From assembly GCF_022369435.1 (NCBI RefSeq), contig NZ_CP059597.1, positions 620,001 to 684,000 of the forward strand: 64,000 bases of DNA, read 5' to 3'. Below the pieces are notes generated by a model that saw only the letters and a program-made list of their open reading frames with translations, did not search any database and was not told the DNA's origin. This document shows positions 8,935 through 18,218 of this stretch, one piece after another; the first letter of the stretch is position 1; each line of letters starts with the position of its first letter. This DNA is from Campylobacter sp. RM10537. GTDB taxonomy: Bacteria; Campylobacterota; Campylobacteria; Campylobacterales; Campylobacteraceae. Position numbers and translations under genes: made by a program.

Positions 8935-11000
8935 ACTGTTTTATCCATCCCCATTTCAAGGTCTAAATTTTTAATATCCCTATTATCAAATTTGCTTCTT
9001 ATGATATCACCTACAAAAAAATTAGCGCTTAAAAGTCCTGCTTTATTGATATTCTTTTTAAGCTCATGGGCATTTTCATAAATTGTTTTTCTAAATTCTT
9101 TATTTTCAGCCATAATATTTATGTCTATGTATTTTTCATGGTTTAAAGAAATTAAAATTTCTAAGTCTCCAAGCTTAGCAAATTCAAGTTTTATTTGAGC
9201 AAAAAATTTATCTTTTTTACCTCTTCTAAACATAATTTTAGAGTCATTAAGATCTTCCCAAGAAAAAGGTAAATAGGTATTAATAGAATCATTTGCTAGA
9301 GAAATTAGTTGATTGATTTCAATTTGAGCTAAAAGTCTATTGGTCTGATTATAAACAGCTTCATTACCTTCATTTTTAGCCAAATTTGAAATTTGCAAAA
9401 GAGTGGATTTGATATCATGATGTAAAGATTCTGCTATATCTTGATCTGTTTTTGGCTTAATTTGAGCTAAATCCTTCATAGATAAATCAAGTTTTCGTTC
9501 TAAATTTTTTATTTCAGCTTGATTTATTTTTGTGTGTTGGATATGAGGTTCTAATTCTCTTAAACTTTCATTAAGTCTTCTTGAAAGATTGCTAAGATCT
9601 TTGCTCAGATTTTGCACTTGTTCTAGATCTAAATTTTCCACGATAAAGGCTAAATTTTTGATATTATTTTGCTTATTAAAAATTTCTTGATTTTTGAAAA
9701 GATTTTCTTGATTTTGTGTATTGTTTAGAGGTATTTTTTGCATATTATTTTCATTTTTTGTTTCAAAAAATTTAGCATTTTCTCTAAGAGGATTTTTTGT
9801 ATTTTCTTGGTTAAAATTATTTTTATTGTTATCATTTTTATGGTCTTGAAAATTTTCCACTTCTTTTTTTTCATCTTTATTTGCTTTTTGATCGTTTAAA
9901 TGTTTTTCTTGGTTATGTTCTTGTGTTTTATGTTTTAGTTCATCATCTTGTGTTTGTTCTTTATGTTTTTTTACTTCATGAGAATTTTCATTTTGAATAT
10001 CTTTTTTATTTGAAATAAGGTTTTTTAAAATATCGCTTTCATCATTAGGCATTTTTAAATTTGATTTTTCTAAAATATTTTTTAAAGTATTTTCAAGTTT
10101 TTCAAATGCTTTAGCAGCATTTTTTAATATATTTGTATCCTGAATCATGATATTTTCTGGTTTATTTAAAGCTTTGAAAAAATCATTTTTTAAAGCTTTA
10201 ATTTCTTTTGAAATTTTGTAAGCAATATCATTAATTTTATTTTGAGCCATGCTAGGATTTTTGGTGATATAATTTTTAAAATTTTCTATTTTAGATCCTA
10301 GCTTTAAAAGCGTTTTAAAAGAGCTTTGATCTAAAATTTGTGCATTTTCTTTCTTATTGGTTTGTAATATATTTTTAAGCTCTTTAAGAGTCTCTTTTGG
10401 GTTTAAATTCGCAGCAGCTAATTGAGCAATTTGGACGCTAAGTTTTTCATTGCTTAGACCCTTAATTGTACTTAAGAGAGAATAAAAACTTTTAGGTAGG
10501 CTTTCTTCATTTAAAGCATCTTTTAATTTTGCTTCAAAAAATACACCTGAATTTTTAAATAATGGAGCCAAATTGTTATTTTTAATTTCGCTTGCTGGTT
10601 TTAAAATTTGATTTAGCTTATCTAAAACTTGAGAAAAAACATCATCTTTTGCAAGTTCAGTACTCAATATTTTTAATTCATTAGCAAAGTTAGGAGCTAA
10701 GTTTAAATTTTTACTTTGCTTAAGCATAGGCGAATCAGGATTTTTTTGAGAATTGATTTGTTCTAGAAGTTTATTGACAAGTTCTTTGAGTTTTGTACTA
10801 GTTTCATTTTGGATAAGCTTAGAGATTATTTCTTCATTGCTAGCATCTTTACTTAGACCTAAATTTTGTTTTAGGGCATTTGAAAGTGCTTCTTTAGGAC
10901 TTTCTTTAGAATTTGCTTTATCTTTTACTGGAGCATTATCTAATTTAATATCATTTTTTTGAGCATTAGCAATTTGACTTGTAAGTTGAGTATTAATCAT
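8931..11000 (-). CDS. FliK-like flagellar hook-length control family protein
   Basis: A 689-residue, Asn/Lys-rich protein with no signal peptide. The middle (roughly residues 320-430) is low-complexity and polar, rich in Lys, Glu, Asn and Gln. The C-terminal ~130 residues (FSWEDLNDSKIMFRRGKK, then LGDLEILISLN and KKNINKAGL) resemble the FliK hook-length control domain. C. jejuni has its recognised FliK elsewhere, so this may be a second FliK-like protein. It is coupled to the FlhB-tail gene downstream (4-base overlap) and to the MFS gene upstream (8-base overlap). Domain call moderate, role inferred. Confidence 0.68.
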   Translation of the reverse strand: MINTQLTSQIANAQKNDIKLDNAPVKDKANSKESPKEALSNALKQNLGLSKDASNEEIISKLIQNETSTKLKELVNKLLEQINSQKNPDSPMLKQSKNLNLAPNFANELKILSTELAKDDVFSQVLDKLNQILKPASEIKNNNLAPLFKNSGVFFEAKLKDALNEESLPKSFYSLLSTIKGLSNEKLSVQIAQLAAANLNPKETLKELKNILQTNKKENAQILDQSSFKTLLKLGSKIENFKNYITKNPSMAQNKINDIAYKISKEIKALKNDFFKALNKPENIMIQDTNILKNAAKAFEKLENTLKNILEKSNLKMPNDESDILKNLISNKKDIQNENSHEVKKHKEQTQDDELKHKTQEHNQEKHLNDQKANKDEKKEVENFQDHKNDNNKNNFNQENTKNPLRENAKFFETKNENNMQKIPLNNTQNQENLFKNQEIFNKQNNIKNLAFIVENLDLEQVQNLSKDLSNLSRRLNESLRELEPHIQHTKINQAEIKNLERKLDLSMKDLAQIKPKTDQDIAESLHHDIKSTLLQISNLAKNEGNEAVYNQTNRLLAQIEINQLISLANDSINTYLPFSWEDLNDSKIMFRRGKKDKFFAQIKLEFAKLGDLEILISLNHEKYIDINIMAENKEFRKTIYENAHELKKNINKAGLLSANFFVGDIIRSKFDNRDIKNLDLEMGMDKTV

Positions 11001-12180
11001 CTAACATCACCATATTTCCAGGTTTTTTATTGAATTTTTTACTTAGAATATGAGGTCTATTTATGGTAAAGAGTATTAAAAATCCAAGTAAAGAAATATA
11101 AAACCAAATAAAACCTTTTGTATTAAAATATTGCATTAAAAAACCTAAAATCAAAGGCCCAAATAAAGATCCCAAAGAATAGCAAAAAAGAACACCACGT
11201 CCTAATTCTACACCTTTGTTTTTAATCACCAATACATCATTAGCCCTGGCCAATGCTAAAGCATAAAGACAAAAAATTCCCATACCCAATAAAAAAGATA
11301 AACAATATTGAATATATAAGCAAGGTTTAAAAAAAATAAATACAAGCATGGTAAAAAAACCTATACTTGAACAAGTAATAATAGCAAATTTTCTACCCAA
11401 TTTGTCCGAGATGGTTCCCATAATAGTTTGGGCAAAAAAACCACCTAAAATTCCACAAAAAGTAAAATAAGATACAGCTTGATTGTTAAATTTTTGCAAA
11501 AGTATAAATAAAGGAGCCATTGAAAAAAAACCATTTATAAGCATTCCGGCTATAAAACTGGTTATGATGGCCAAAGGTGCGATATCAAAAATTTTCGGTA
11601 TAGAAATAGGGCTTGAGGCTGGTAAAATGGGTTCTTTTATTTTGATTAGATTTAGTGGCAAAGAAGAAAATAAAATCAAAGCAGCACTTAAAATAAAGAC
11701 ATTATGTCTGCTTAAATTAAGAGCAATAATTAAAGTTCCTATTCCAAAAGAAAGATAAAATACTATTTCATAAAATCCTAAAATTCTTGATCGAATAGCA
11801 TTTTTACTTTTTTCATTTAACCAAGATTCTATTACCATTAAAAAACCATAATAACAAACACCTATTAAAAATCTTAAAATAGCCCAAAAAATAAGATTAT
11901 TACTAATAGTATGTAGCATAGCTGAAATTCCAAAAATAGCACCAAATAAGCCAAAAGATCTTATATGACCTATTTTTGAAATAATTTTATGTGCACTTAT
12001 TGTTCCAATAAGCCCTCCAATAAAAAAACAAGAGCTAATAATCCCCACAACCAAAGGGCCTTCTCCTCTTTCTTTAAGAACAACGCCGATTGAAGTAACA
12101 ATTAAAGCGTTGCCAGCAAATAAAAAAGCCATGCTGGCAAAAAGTGCTGTCATTGATTTAATAATTTTTTTTGGACTCAT
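10993..12180 (-). CDS. MFS transporter
   Basis: A 395-residue inner-membrane protein with about 12 hydrophobic segments. MFS signature features are visible: GTISAHKIISKIG after helix 2 and GTISDKLGRKFA in the second half, a clear motif A (GxxxDxxGRR-like). This layout fits YcaD/YfkF-like drug or metabolite exporters, but the substrate cannot be read from sequence. The start lies 23 bases inside the preceding membrane-protein gene, so the two are cotranscribed. Confidence 0.85.
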   Translation of the reverse strand: MSPKKIIKSMTALFASMAFLFAGNALIVTSIGVVLKERGEGPLVVGIISSCFFIGGLIGTISAHKIISKIGHIRSFGLFGAIFGISAMLHTISNNLIFWAILRFLIGVCYYGFLMVIESWLNEKSKNAIRSRILGFYEIVFYLSFGIGTLIIALNLSRHNVFILSAALILFSSLPLNLIKIKEPILPASSPISIPKIFDIAPLAIITSFIAGMLINGFFSMAPLFILLQKFNNQAVSYFTFCGILGGFFAQTIMGTISDKLGRKFAIITCSSIGFFTMLVFIFFKPCLYIQYCLSFLLGMGIFCLYALALARANDVLVIKNKGVELGRGVLFCYSLGSLFGPLILGFLMQYFNTKGFIWFYISLLGFLILFTINRPHILSKKFNKKPGNMVMLDD

Positions 12181-12655
12181 ATCTTATATATATCATAAAA
12201 ATAAAAACGCAAATAAGCAGGCTTGAAATTCCACACAAATAGCTAATTATATGAAGCATTCCTTGTCTGTTTAAAAACAAAAAACCCGCAACTAAAATCA
12301 CATAAGCAAAAATTTTTAATAAATTAAAAAATGTCGCAAAAAAATATATTTTATTTTTTGTACTGAATTCTAAATCGTCTTTTGGGATTGTAAATTTTAT
12401 ATTTTTAGGTAGATTTTTAATCTTTTTAAGAGAGAATAGAAACAAATTTTGATTTATTTGATATTTTTTTGCTTGAGAATAGATCATTTTTTTATAACTA
12501 AGATAAGAAGTCATAACAACCAATACGATACTAAAAAATGCTATTTCAAAGCTAAAAAATATATTCAGCTTAAAAGGAATTAAAAACAAAAAGGATAAAA
12601 AAAATACAATATGAATTAAAAATATAACCATAGCAAATGTTTTTTTATATTGCAT
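12158..12655 (-). CDS. Small integral membrane protein, unknown function
   Basis: 165 residues with four likely membrane helices: two near the N-terminus, separated from two near the C-terminus by a basic loop (SLKKIKNLPKNIKFTIPKDD). No family recognised. It sits between the AtpZ-like gene (1-base TAATG overlap) and the MFS gene (23-base overlap). I recall a conserved hypothetical membrane protein in the same place in C. jejuni. The operon position suggests shared expression with hemL and the MFS gene but does not reveal a role. Confidence 0.75.
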   Translation of the reverse strand: MQYKKTFAMVIFLIHIVFFLSFLFLIPFKLNIFFSFEIAFFSIVLVVMTSYLSYKKMIYSQAKKYQINQNLFLFSLKKIKNLPKNIKFTIPKDDLEFSTKNKIYFFATFFNLLKIFAYVILVAGFLFLNRQGMLHIISYLCGISSLLICVFIFMIYIRYESKKNY

Positions 12656-12936
12656 TACTTATTTTTCTCTTTTTGGATAATTTCTTTTACTAATTCATCG
12701 CGTTTTACAAATTCTTCATAATTTTTTACTTGTTTTTTGTAAGCTTTATAAACATTAAGTATTGCACCAGAAATTCCCCAGAAAACCCCTAGCCAAAATA
12801 ACCAAGGATAAGGGGTAAATTTTTGAAGTAAAAACCCAATACCAATGCCAATTAAAATAGCAACAACTATAGAAATTCCAAGACTTAAACCGTCTGCAGC
12901 TTCTATAGTTTTATGAATAATTTTTTTTCTTGTCAT
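12655..12936 (-). CDS. AtpZ/AtpI-like small membrane protein
   Basis: 93 residues with two membrane helices (around [17 protein letters not shown] and [16 protein letters not shown]) separated by TPYPW, then a charged Lys/Glu-rich tail. This is the AtpZ/AtpI pattern associated with F-type ATP synthase assembly or Mg/Ca transport in other bacteria. Here it is far from any ATP synthase genes and lies between hemL and an unknown membrane protein with 4-base and 1-base overlaps. Family call good, role inferred. Confidence 0.75.
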   Translation of the reverse strand: MTRKKIIHKTIEAADGLSLGISIVVAILIGIGIGFLLQKFTPYPWLFWLGVFWGISGAILNVYKAYKKQVKNYEEFVKRDELVKEIIQKEKNK

Positions 12937-14207
12937 AGTTGTTTAAAACTTTCTTTTATTGCTTCTAAAGTAGTATCAATTATTTTATTATTCATTTTAG
13001 AGCAAATAAAACCAGTTTCAAATTGCGAAGGAGCAAGATAAATTCCATTTTTAAGCATTTTTTGATGAAATTTTGAAAAAAGTTTAAGATCTGATTTTAA
13101 GGCATCTTGATAATTTTCAACTATTTTTTCTGTAAAAAAGTAGCCAAACATAGAACCTACATAGCAAGTTTGCAAAGGAATTCCTCTTTCAAGAGCTATT
13201 TTTTTCATACCTTGAGTTAGTCGTTTAGCTAACTTAGCTAATTTTTCATACAAATCTTTTTTCTTTTTTGCCTTAGAAATACTAGCAATTCCTGCTGCCA
13301 TAGCTAAAGGATTCCCACTTAGAGTTCCAGCCTGATAAACTCCACCTAGAGGACTTAAAATATCCATAATTTCAGTTCTAGCTGCAAAAGCTGCCGCTGG
13401 CAATCCACCTCCAATAACTTTTCCAAAAGTAACAATATCAGCCTCAATATGATTAATTCCATAAGAGCCAAGATATGAGGCTCTATAACCACTCATAACT
13501 TCATCAAAAATAAGTAAAGTTTCGTTGGCTTTACAAATTTGTACTAAATCTTCTAAAAATTCTTGTTTAGCTGGAACCAAGCCCATATTTCCAGCTATAG
13601 GTTCTATAATAACACAAGCAATATCTTGATGCTGTGCAAAAAGTTCTTTTACACTTTGAATATCATTGTATTTTGCAACTAGAGTAAATTTTGCAATTTC
13701 ATTTAATACTCCTAAAGAACTTGGAGTATTAAAAGTAGCAGCACCACTTCCAGCGCTGACAAGTAAGGAATCAGAATGTCCGTGATAGCACCCTTCAAAT
13801 TTTAATATTTTATCTTTTTTTGTAAAACCACGCGCAAGACGAATTGCGCTCATCGTCGCTTCTGTTCCGCTATTTACAAAACGAATTTTATCTAAATGTG
13901 GAAAATCTGATAAAACTAAATTTGCAAGTTCTGTTTCTAATAAAGTAGGGGCTCCAAAACTTGAACCTTTTTTAAGAGCATTTTGACAAGCTTTTTGAAT
14001 ATCTTTATCGCAATGTCCAAAAAGTAAAGGTCCCCAGCTTTGTACATAATCAATATAAGAATTTCCTTCAATATCAACAATATAAGCACCTTTACCATGA
14101 TCAATAAATCTGGGTTCACTTTCTACATTACTAAAAGCTCTAACTGGTGAATTTACACCACCTGCTATTATTTTGCATGCTTGTTCAAAAGCTTTTTTAT
14201 TTGTCAT
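12933..14207 (-). CDS. hemL: Glutamate-1-semialdehyde 2,1-aminomutase
   Basis: Second step of the C5 heme pathway: glutamate-1-semialdehyde to 5-aminolevulinate, with pyridoxal phosphate. The 424-residue enzyme shows [10 protein letters not shown] near the N-terminus, [24 protein letters not shown] and the PLP-lysine segment [14 protein letters not shown]. The start overlaps the end of the upstream cytochrome c gene by 11 bases, which is fitting for a heme-dependent product. It supplies heme for the Nap, TsdA and other cytochromes. The assignment is secure. Confidence 0.96.
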   Translation of the reverse strand: MTNKKAFEQACKIIAGGVNSPVRAFSNVESEPRFIDHGKGAYIVDIEGNSYIDYVQSWGPLLFGHCDKDIQKACQNALKKGSSFGAPTLLETELANLVLSDFPHLDKIRFVNSGTEATMSAIRLARGFTKKDKILKFEGCYHGHSDSLLVSAGSGAATFNTPSSLGVLNEIAKFTLVAKYNDIQSVKELFAQHQDIACVIIEPIAGNMGLVPAKQEFLEDLVQICKANETLLIFDEVMSGYRASYLGSYGINHIEADIVTFGKVIGGGLPAAAFAARTEIMDILSPLGGVYQAGTLSGNPLAMAAGIASISKAKKKKDLYEKLAKLAKRLTQGMKKIALERGIPLQTCYVGSMFGYFFTEKIVENYQDALKSDLKLFSKFHQKMLKNGIYLAPSQFETGFICSKMNNKIIDTTLEAIKESFKQL

Positions 14208-14583
14208 TTTTTACTCCTTTGGTATTTGTAGATTGCTGTTTTTTATTTTTGTTAAATTGGTTAATATAATTATATAAACTTACAATTTCTTCATTGGTCA
14301 ATGAATAATTTGGCATAATAGATTTGGCATTTTTAGTTTGATTGAGTGAGTTTTTAAACTTTTCAAAACTAAGGTTTTGAATACTTGGAATTTTATAAGG
14401 TGTTTTAATTCCCTTTTTTAGATAATATCCTAAAATTTGCTCACTTCCATCATTTCCATGGCATTTTTTACAACTAATTCCTCTAGGATTTTCATAAAGC
14501 ATTTTAGCGTATTCTCTTGGAGTTATAAAATCAGAACCAAAAAGAATAATGGTTGTAAATAAAAACGTTATAAGGATTTTCAA
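14197..14583 (-). CDS. Monoheme c-type cytochrome, periplasmic
   Basis: A 128-residue secreted protein with a signal peptide ([19 protein letters not shown]) and one heme-binding CKKCH motif near residue 38. The likely distal methionine is in [12 protein letters not shown], the usual class I cytochrome c pattern. The C-terminus is polar and Lys/Asn-rich. It probably carries electrons in the periplasm; partners are unknown. It is first in the leftward run leading to hemL and is divergent from folD. Confidence 0.85.
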   Translation of the reverse strand: MKILITFLFTTIILFGSDFITPREYAKMLYENPRGISCKKCHGNDGSEQILGYYLKKGIKTPYKIPSIQNLSFEKFKNSLNQTKNAKSIMPNYSLTNEEIVSLYNYINQFNKNKKQQSTNTKGVKNDK

Positions 14584-14663
14584 AATTTAACCTTGCTAAT
14601 GAAATTTTAATATGATACAATTTTTACTTTAAAAAAGTAATAAAATTTTATAAAAGGAAAGTA

Positions 14664-15512
14664 ATGATTTTACTTGATGGTAAAGCCTTAAGTTTAAAAA
14701 TCAAAGAAGAACTTAAAGAAAAAAATCAAATACTTAAAGAACAGGGCATGCAGACTTGTCTTGCTGTGATTTTGGTTGGAAACAATCCTGCAAGCCAAAC
14801 TTATGTTAATTCCAAAGCTAAAGCTTGCGAAGCATGTGGGATTAAGTCTTTGGTATATCATCTTGATGAAAATACAACCCAAAATGAACTTTTAGCACTT
14901 ATTAATACTTTAAATTACGATGATAGTGTGCATGGAATTTTAGTGCAACTACCTTTACCAAGTCATATTAATAAAAATTTAATTTTAGAAAGCATTATAA
15001 GTAGTAAAGATGTAGATGGCTTTCATCCTATTAATGTGGGGTATTTAAATTTAGGTTTAGAAAGCGGATTTTTACCTTGCACCCCGCTTGGTATTATGAG
15101 ACTTTTAAAATCTTATGAAATCACTTTAGAAGGCTTAGATGTTGTTATTATAGGAGAATCAAATATAGTTGGACGTCCTATGGCTACGATGTTTTTAAAT
15201 GCTGGTGCAACAGTGAGTATTTGTCATATTAAAACAAAAGATTTAAAATTATACACTCAAAGAGCCGATTTAATTGTAGTGGCAGCTGGATGTGTGAATT
15301 TATTGCGTTCTGATATGGTTAAAGAAGGAGTGATTGTTATAGATGTTGGTATCAATCGTCTTGAAAATGGTAAAATAGTAGGTGATGTTGATTTTGAAAA
15401 TGTTTCAAAAAAAGCAAGTTTTATTACTCCAGTTCCTGGAGGAGTTGGGCCAATGACTATTGCTATGCTTTTAGAAAATACCGTAAGATCGGCTAAAAAT
15501 AGACTAAAATAG
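14664..15512 (+). CDS. folD: Bifunctional methylene-THF dehydrogenase/cyclohydrolase
   Basis: Interconverts methylene-, methenyl- and 10-formyl-tetrahydrofolate for purine synthesis and formyl-Met-tRNA. The 282-residue protein shows the expected YVNSKAKACE segment (catalytic Lys), VQLPLPSHI, KDVDGFHPINVG and the C-terminal signature PGGVGPMT. A ribosome site AAAGGAAAG precedes the ATG. lepB begins 8 bases downstream, so the two are probably cotranscribed. A TATA-rich promoter lies between it and the divergent cytochrome gene. Confidence 0.96.
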   Translation: MILLDGKALSLKIKEELKEKNQILKEQGMQTCLAVILVGNNPASQTYVNSKAKACEACGIKSLVYHLDENTTQNELLALINTLNYDDSVHGILVQLPLPSHINKNLILESIISSKDVDGFHPINVGYLNLGLESGFLPCTPLGIMRLLKSYEITLEGLDVVIIGESNIVGRPMATMFLNAGATVSICHIKTKDLKLYTQRADLIVVAAGCVNLLRSDMVKEGVIVIDVGINRLENGKIVGDVDFENVSKKASFITPVPGGVGPMTIAMLLENTVRSAKNRLK

Positions 15513-15520
15513 GAAAATTC

Positions 15521-16372
15521 ATGATTTTTTTTAAAAAACTTTATAGATTTTGTCAATCTTGGACTGGGACAGTTATTATTGTTCTTTTGGTTATGTTTTT
15601 CTTTATGCAAGCTTTTGTAATTCCTAGTGGTTCTATGAAAAATACCTTATTAATACATGATTTTTTATTTGTTAAAAAATTCAGTTATGGTATCCCAACC
15701 CCACATATTCCTTGGCTTGAAATTCCTGTTTTACCAGATTTTAATAAAAATGGTCATTTAATCGCTGGGTCAGGGCCAAAAAGAGGGGATATAGTGGTTT
15801 TTAGGTATCCTAGGGATGCAAAGCAGCATTTTGTTAAACGTTGTGTTGGGGTAGGGGGAGATAAAATAGTTTATGCAAATAAAACTCTTTATGTAAGAAT
15901 GCATGAAGGCGATGAATTTATGCGCTCTCATTATCCTAAAGACCTTGTTAAGCTTGGTGGAAAGATTTATGTTAAAGAGCCTTATAAAGAAAAAGGGATT
16001 CATTATGATTTAAAAAAAGATATAGAAAGTGATATATTAGCACATTTTGCTATAAATGATTTTGCTATGTCTCCAACCTATTTTAAAGAACTTGGAGAAC
16101 AAGTAGGTTTTAGCGGAGGAAATGCTTATATTTTTGAAGTCCCTAAGGATGAATATTTTATGATGGGAGATAATAGAGATTATTCTTATGATAGTCGTTT
16201 TTGGGGAAGTGTTCCTTATAAATTTATAGTAGGAAAACCTTGGTTTGTGTATTTTTCTTGGGATGATAATAAAGGCATTGTTAGATGGGAAAGAATAGGA
16301 AGAAGTGTTGATACTTTAGAAAATAATGATGTTTATATTCATGATTATGATGAAAATGACACTTTAGGTTAA
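15521..16372 (+). CDS. lepB: Signal peptidase I
   Basis: Removes signal peptides from secreted proteins at the outer face of the inner membrane. The 283-residue protein has one N-terminal membrane helix (about residues 16-32), the catalytic serine in IPSGSMKNTL (Ser38), the general-base lysine in HFVKRCVG (Lys106) and the GDNRDYSYDSR box near the C-terminus. It follows folD closely. The longer spacing between boxes is usual for proteobacterial LepB. A perfect hairpin lies just past the stop. Confidence 0.95.
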   Translation: MIFFKKLYRFCQSWTGTVIIVLLVMFFFMQAFVIPSGSMKNTLLIHDFLFVKKFSYGIPTPHIPWLEIPVLPDFNKNGHLIAGSGPKRGDIVVFRYPRDAKQHFVKRCVGVGGDKIVYANKTLYVRMHEGDEFMRSHYPKDLVKLGGKIYVKEPYKEKGIHYDLKKDIESDILAHFAINDFAMSPTYFKELGEQVGFSGGNAYIFEVPKDEYFMMGDNRDYSYDSRFWGSVPYKFIVGKPWFVYFSWDDNKGIVRWERIGRSVDTLENNDVYIHDYDENDTLG

Positions 16373-16378
16373 AAACCA

Positions 16379-16404
16379 TTGAAAATTTCTTAAGAAATTT
16401 TCAA
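16379..16404 (+). terminator. Hairpin after lepB
   Basis: Perfect 11-base-pair stem (TTGAAAATTTC against GAAATTTTCAA) with a TTAA loop, starting 7 bases after the lepB stop. No run of T follows, so it may terminate weakly or mainly protect the 3' end. Confidence 0.5.
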
Positions 16405-16666
16405 TATCTCTCAATACTTTATAATTAAATTTAAAGCTTATAAAAACCAATAAATTATACTTATTATTCGAGTACAATTAATCAAATTTTCATTTTTTTA
16501 AAAAATGAAAGTAAAAATTTATTTGTGAAAAAAGTTAAAGAAAATCTTTGTTAAAACTAAACTAATTAATATAAGAGAAAAATTATAAGCAAAAAAATAA
16601 TTTACATAAATTTTATTTATCTAAATTATAAAAAAAATTAATTTTATAATTTTAGTTATTTTTTAG

Positions 16667-16672
16667 TATAAT
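16667..16672 (+). promoter_or_regulatory. -10 box of the candidate small RNA
   Basis: TATAAT preceded by T-rich DNA (TTTAGTTATTTTTTAG), the usual Campylobacter sigma-70 promoter style. The expected start, about 7 bases downstream, falls at the first base of the first inverted repeat. Confidence 0.45.
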
Positions 16673-16679
16673 TTCAATT

Positions 16680-16852
16680 ATCTTTAAATAATATATAATA
16701 TTTAAAGATATGAACATCTTTCAAAGAGTAAGTTTAAAGCTAAATTGGTTTCCTTGACTTCATCTTTCACTCTTTTAGCTTTAAATTAATCATTCTAAAT
16801 TAAAGTTTGGTTTTTTAGCAATATTGTTTTTAGCAATATTGCTAATTTTATT
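16680..16852 (+). ncRNA. Candidate structured small RNA
   Basis: Between a TATAAT box and the tRNA-Gly gene lie three perfect inverted repeats in series. Stem 1 is 16680-16690 with 16699-16709 (11 pairs). Stem 2 is 16733-16744 with 16774-16785 (12 pairs); its 29-base loop is C/U-rich and contains TTTCCTTGACTTC, which could pair with AAGGA-type ribosome sites. Stem 3 is 16817-16826 with 16834-16843 (10 pairs), followed by AATTTTATTT, terminator-like. There is no coding frame. Everything is read from sequence; that it is a transcribed regulatory RNA is inference. Alternative: an untranslated decay remnant. Confidence 0.42.
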
Positions 16853-16931
16853 TAAAAATCATAATTTCTTTTAATTGTTTAAAATTAAGATATGGAAAAA
16901 ATTTTATTAATTTCAAGAAAGAAAGATTAAG

Positions 16932-17006
16932 TGGAGCGGGAAACGAGATTCGAACTCGCGACCCTAACCTTGGCAAGGTTATGCTCTACCCCTGAGCTAT
17001 TCCCGC
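16932..17006 (-). tRNA. tRNA-Gly(GCC)
   Basis: Reading the minus strand gives a complete 75-base cloverleaf with encoded CCA. The acceptor starts GCGGGAA and pairs with TTCCCGC. The D-loop has AGCTCAGGGGTAGAGC, the anticodon loop is TTGCCAA (anticodon GCC), and the T-arm contains GTTCGAATC. It decodes the glycine codons GGC and GGU. Confidence 0.96.
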
Positions 17007-17019
17007 AAGTAAAGGCAAA

Positions 17020-17048
17020 ATTGTAATAAATTTTTTATTCTTTGTCAA
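17020..17048 (-). promoter_or_regulatory. Strong sigma-70 promoter of tRNA-Gly
   Basis: On the minus strand, TTGACA (17048-17043) and TACAAT (17025-17020) are separated by exactly 17 bases, which is near consensus. Transcription would start about 7 bases before the mature tRNA 5' end. A full -35 box is unusual for this genus and fits a high-demand tRNA gene. Confidence 0.7.
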
Positions 17049-17051
17049 GGA

Positions 17052-18218
17052 TTAAAGCTTTAAAAGTTCTATATGATCTCCTTTATGGTATTTTTCTATT
17101 TTCTCTTCACTTATAAGTAAAAATTCACTATTAATTAAAGGTAATATCATGCCTGAACCAAATTGATTATTATTAAAGGGTATGAAAAATTCATTTTCTA
17201 AATTTCCCAAAATAAAATTATTTCTTCCTTTTTTAATCTTTAAATCAACACCCATTTTAGCACTGATTTTAAAAGATTTTTCAAAAGTGTTATTAAGCAA
17301 ATTAATAATTTTTTTAGCAAAAATAAAGCAAGAAAGATAAGCAGCCATAGGATTTCCTGGTAAAACTAAAGCTAATTGTTTATCTTTTTTGTAAAGTTTG
17401 CTAGGGCGCGCAGGCCGTGCTTTTACACCTTTAAAAATAGCCTTATAATTTAATTCATCAAAGGCTTTTTCTAAAAAATCAGCTTCACCCATGCTCGCAC
17501 CACCAGAAGTAATCAAAAGATCAAAATTTGTTTTTAAAAGAGTATTTTTAATTATATTAAAATCATCTTTTATAATTCCAAGATACTGAATTTCGCAATA
17601 ATTTAACATACTCATCAAAGACAAGGCATTAACATTATAGATATTTTCTTCATCACAAGTTTGCCAAGGTTCTTTAAGTTCATTGCCACTTGAAAAAATA
17701 CCAATGCGAATTTTTCTCACAACTTCGATTTTATAAATTCCTTGAGAAGCAAGTAGTGCAATATGTCTTGAATTTAGCCTTGTGCCTTTTTTTAATAAAA
17801 ATTCACCTTGTTTTAATTCTTCGCCTTTTAGACGTCTTGCATTAAATTGCTTAGGATTTTTTTTAATAATAAGTTTATTGTTTTCTAAATATTCATCCTC
17901 AACCATCAAAATTGTATCAGCATTTTTTGGCATTTTTGCCCCAGTCATAATCTTATAACATTCATTTTTACCTATTTCATAAGTTTTGCTATCGCCTGCA
18001 AAAATAACACCTTTTATACTTAAAGCTTCTTTTAAATCCATGTAATTAAAGGCATATCCATCTAATGCTGCATTATCAAAACTAGGTAAATTTTTCTGCG
18101 CATAAAGATCTTTTGCTAAAATACGATTTGTTGCATTTTCCAAGCTAATAATTTCAATTTCTTCTAAAGGTATGACTTCTTTTTCTATATCTTTTAAAGT
18201 TTCAAAAAGATTTTTCAT
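17052..18218 (-). CDS. moeA: Molybdopterin molybdenumtransferase
   Basis: Inserts molybdenum into adenylylated molybdopterin to complete the cofactor. The 388-residue protein shows [15 protein letters not shown] near residues 45-60, the [13 protein letters not shown] segment, SSGNELKEP, the [12 protein letters not shown] motif and [11 protein letters not shown], all in the expected MoeA order. It begins with a 4-base overlap on murA, so the two are cotranscribed though unrelated. It probably serves NapA and other molybdoenzymes, together with mobB at 2.5 kb. Confidence 0.93.
   Translation of the reverse strand: MKNLFETLKDIEKEVIPLEEIEIISLENATNRILAKDLYAQKNLPSFDNAALDGYAFNYMDLKEALSIKGVIFAGDSKTYEIGKNECYKIMTGAKMPKNADTILMVEDEYLENNKLIIKKNPKQFNARRLKGEELKQGEFLLKKGTRLNSRHIALLASQGIYKIEVVRKIRIGIFSSGNELKEPWQTCDEENIYNVNALSLMSMLNYCEIQYLGIIKDDFNIIKNTLLKTNFDLLITSGGASMGEADFLEKAFDELNYKAIFKGVKARPARPSKLYKKDKQLALVLPGNPMAAYLSCFIFAKKIINLLNNTFEKSFKISAKMGVDLKIKKGRNNFILGNLENEFFIPFNNNQFGSGMILPLINSEFLLISEEKIEKYHKGDHIELLKL

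Larger units (their letters stand above)
16373..16931 (+). other. Gene-free stretch after lepB: hairpins and a candidate small RNA
   Basis: About 560 bases of very AT-rich DNA without a plausible coding region. It holds the lepB hairpin (16379-16404), an A/T-rich hairpin near 16487-16510, a TATAAT at 16667-16672, and an array of three perfect inverted repeats between 16680 and 16843, described separately as a candidate RNA. The tRNA-Gly gene closes it on the opposite strand. Confidence 0.6.

Noticed and set aside
16379..16404. A second dif-like palindrome (TTGAAAATTTC ... GAAATTTTCAA) after lepB
   Set aside because: Arms start like dif but the centre is 4 bases, too short for a Xer crossover, and it sits right behind a stop codon as terminators do.
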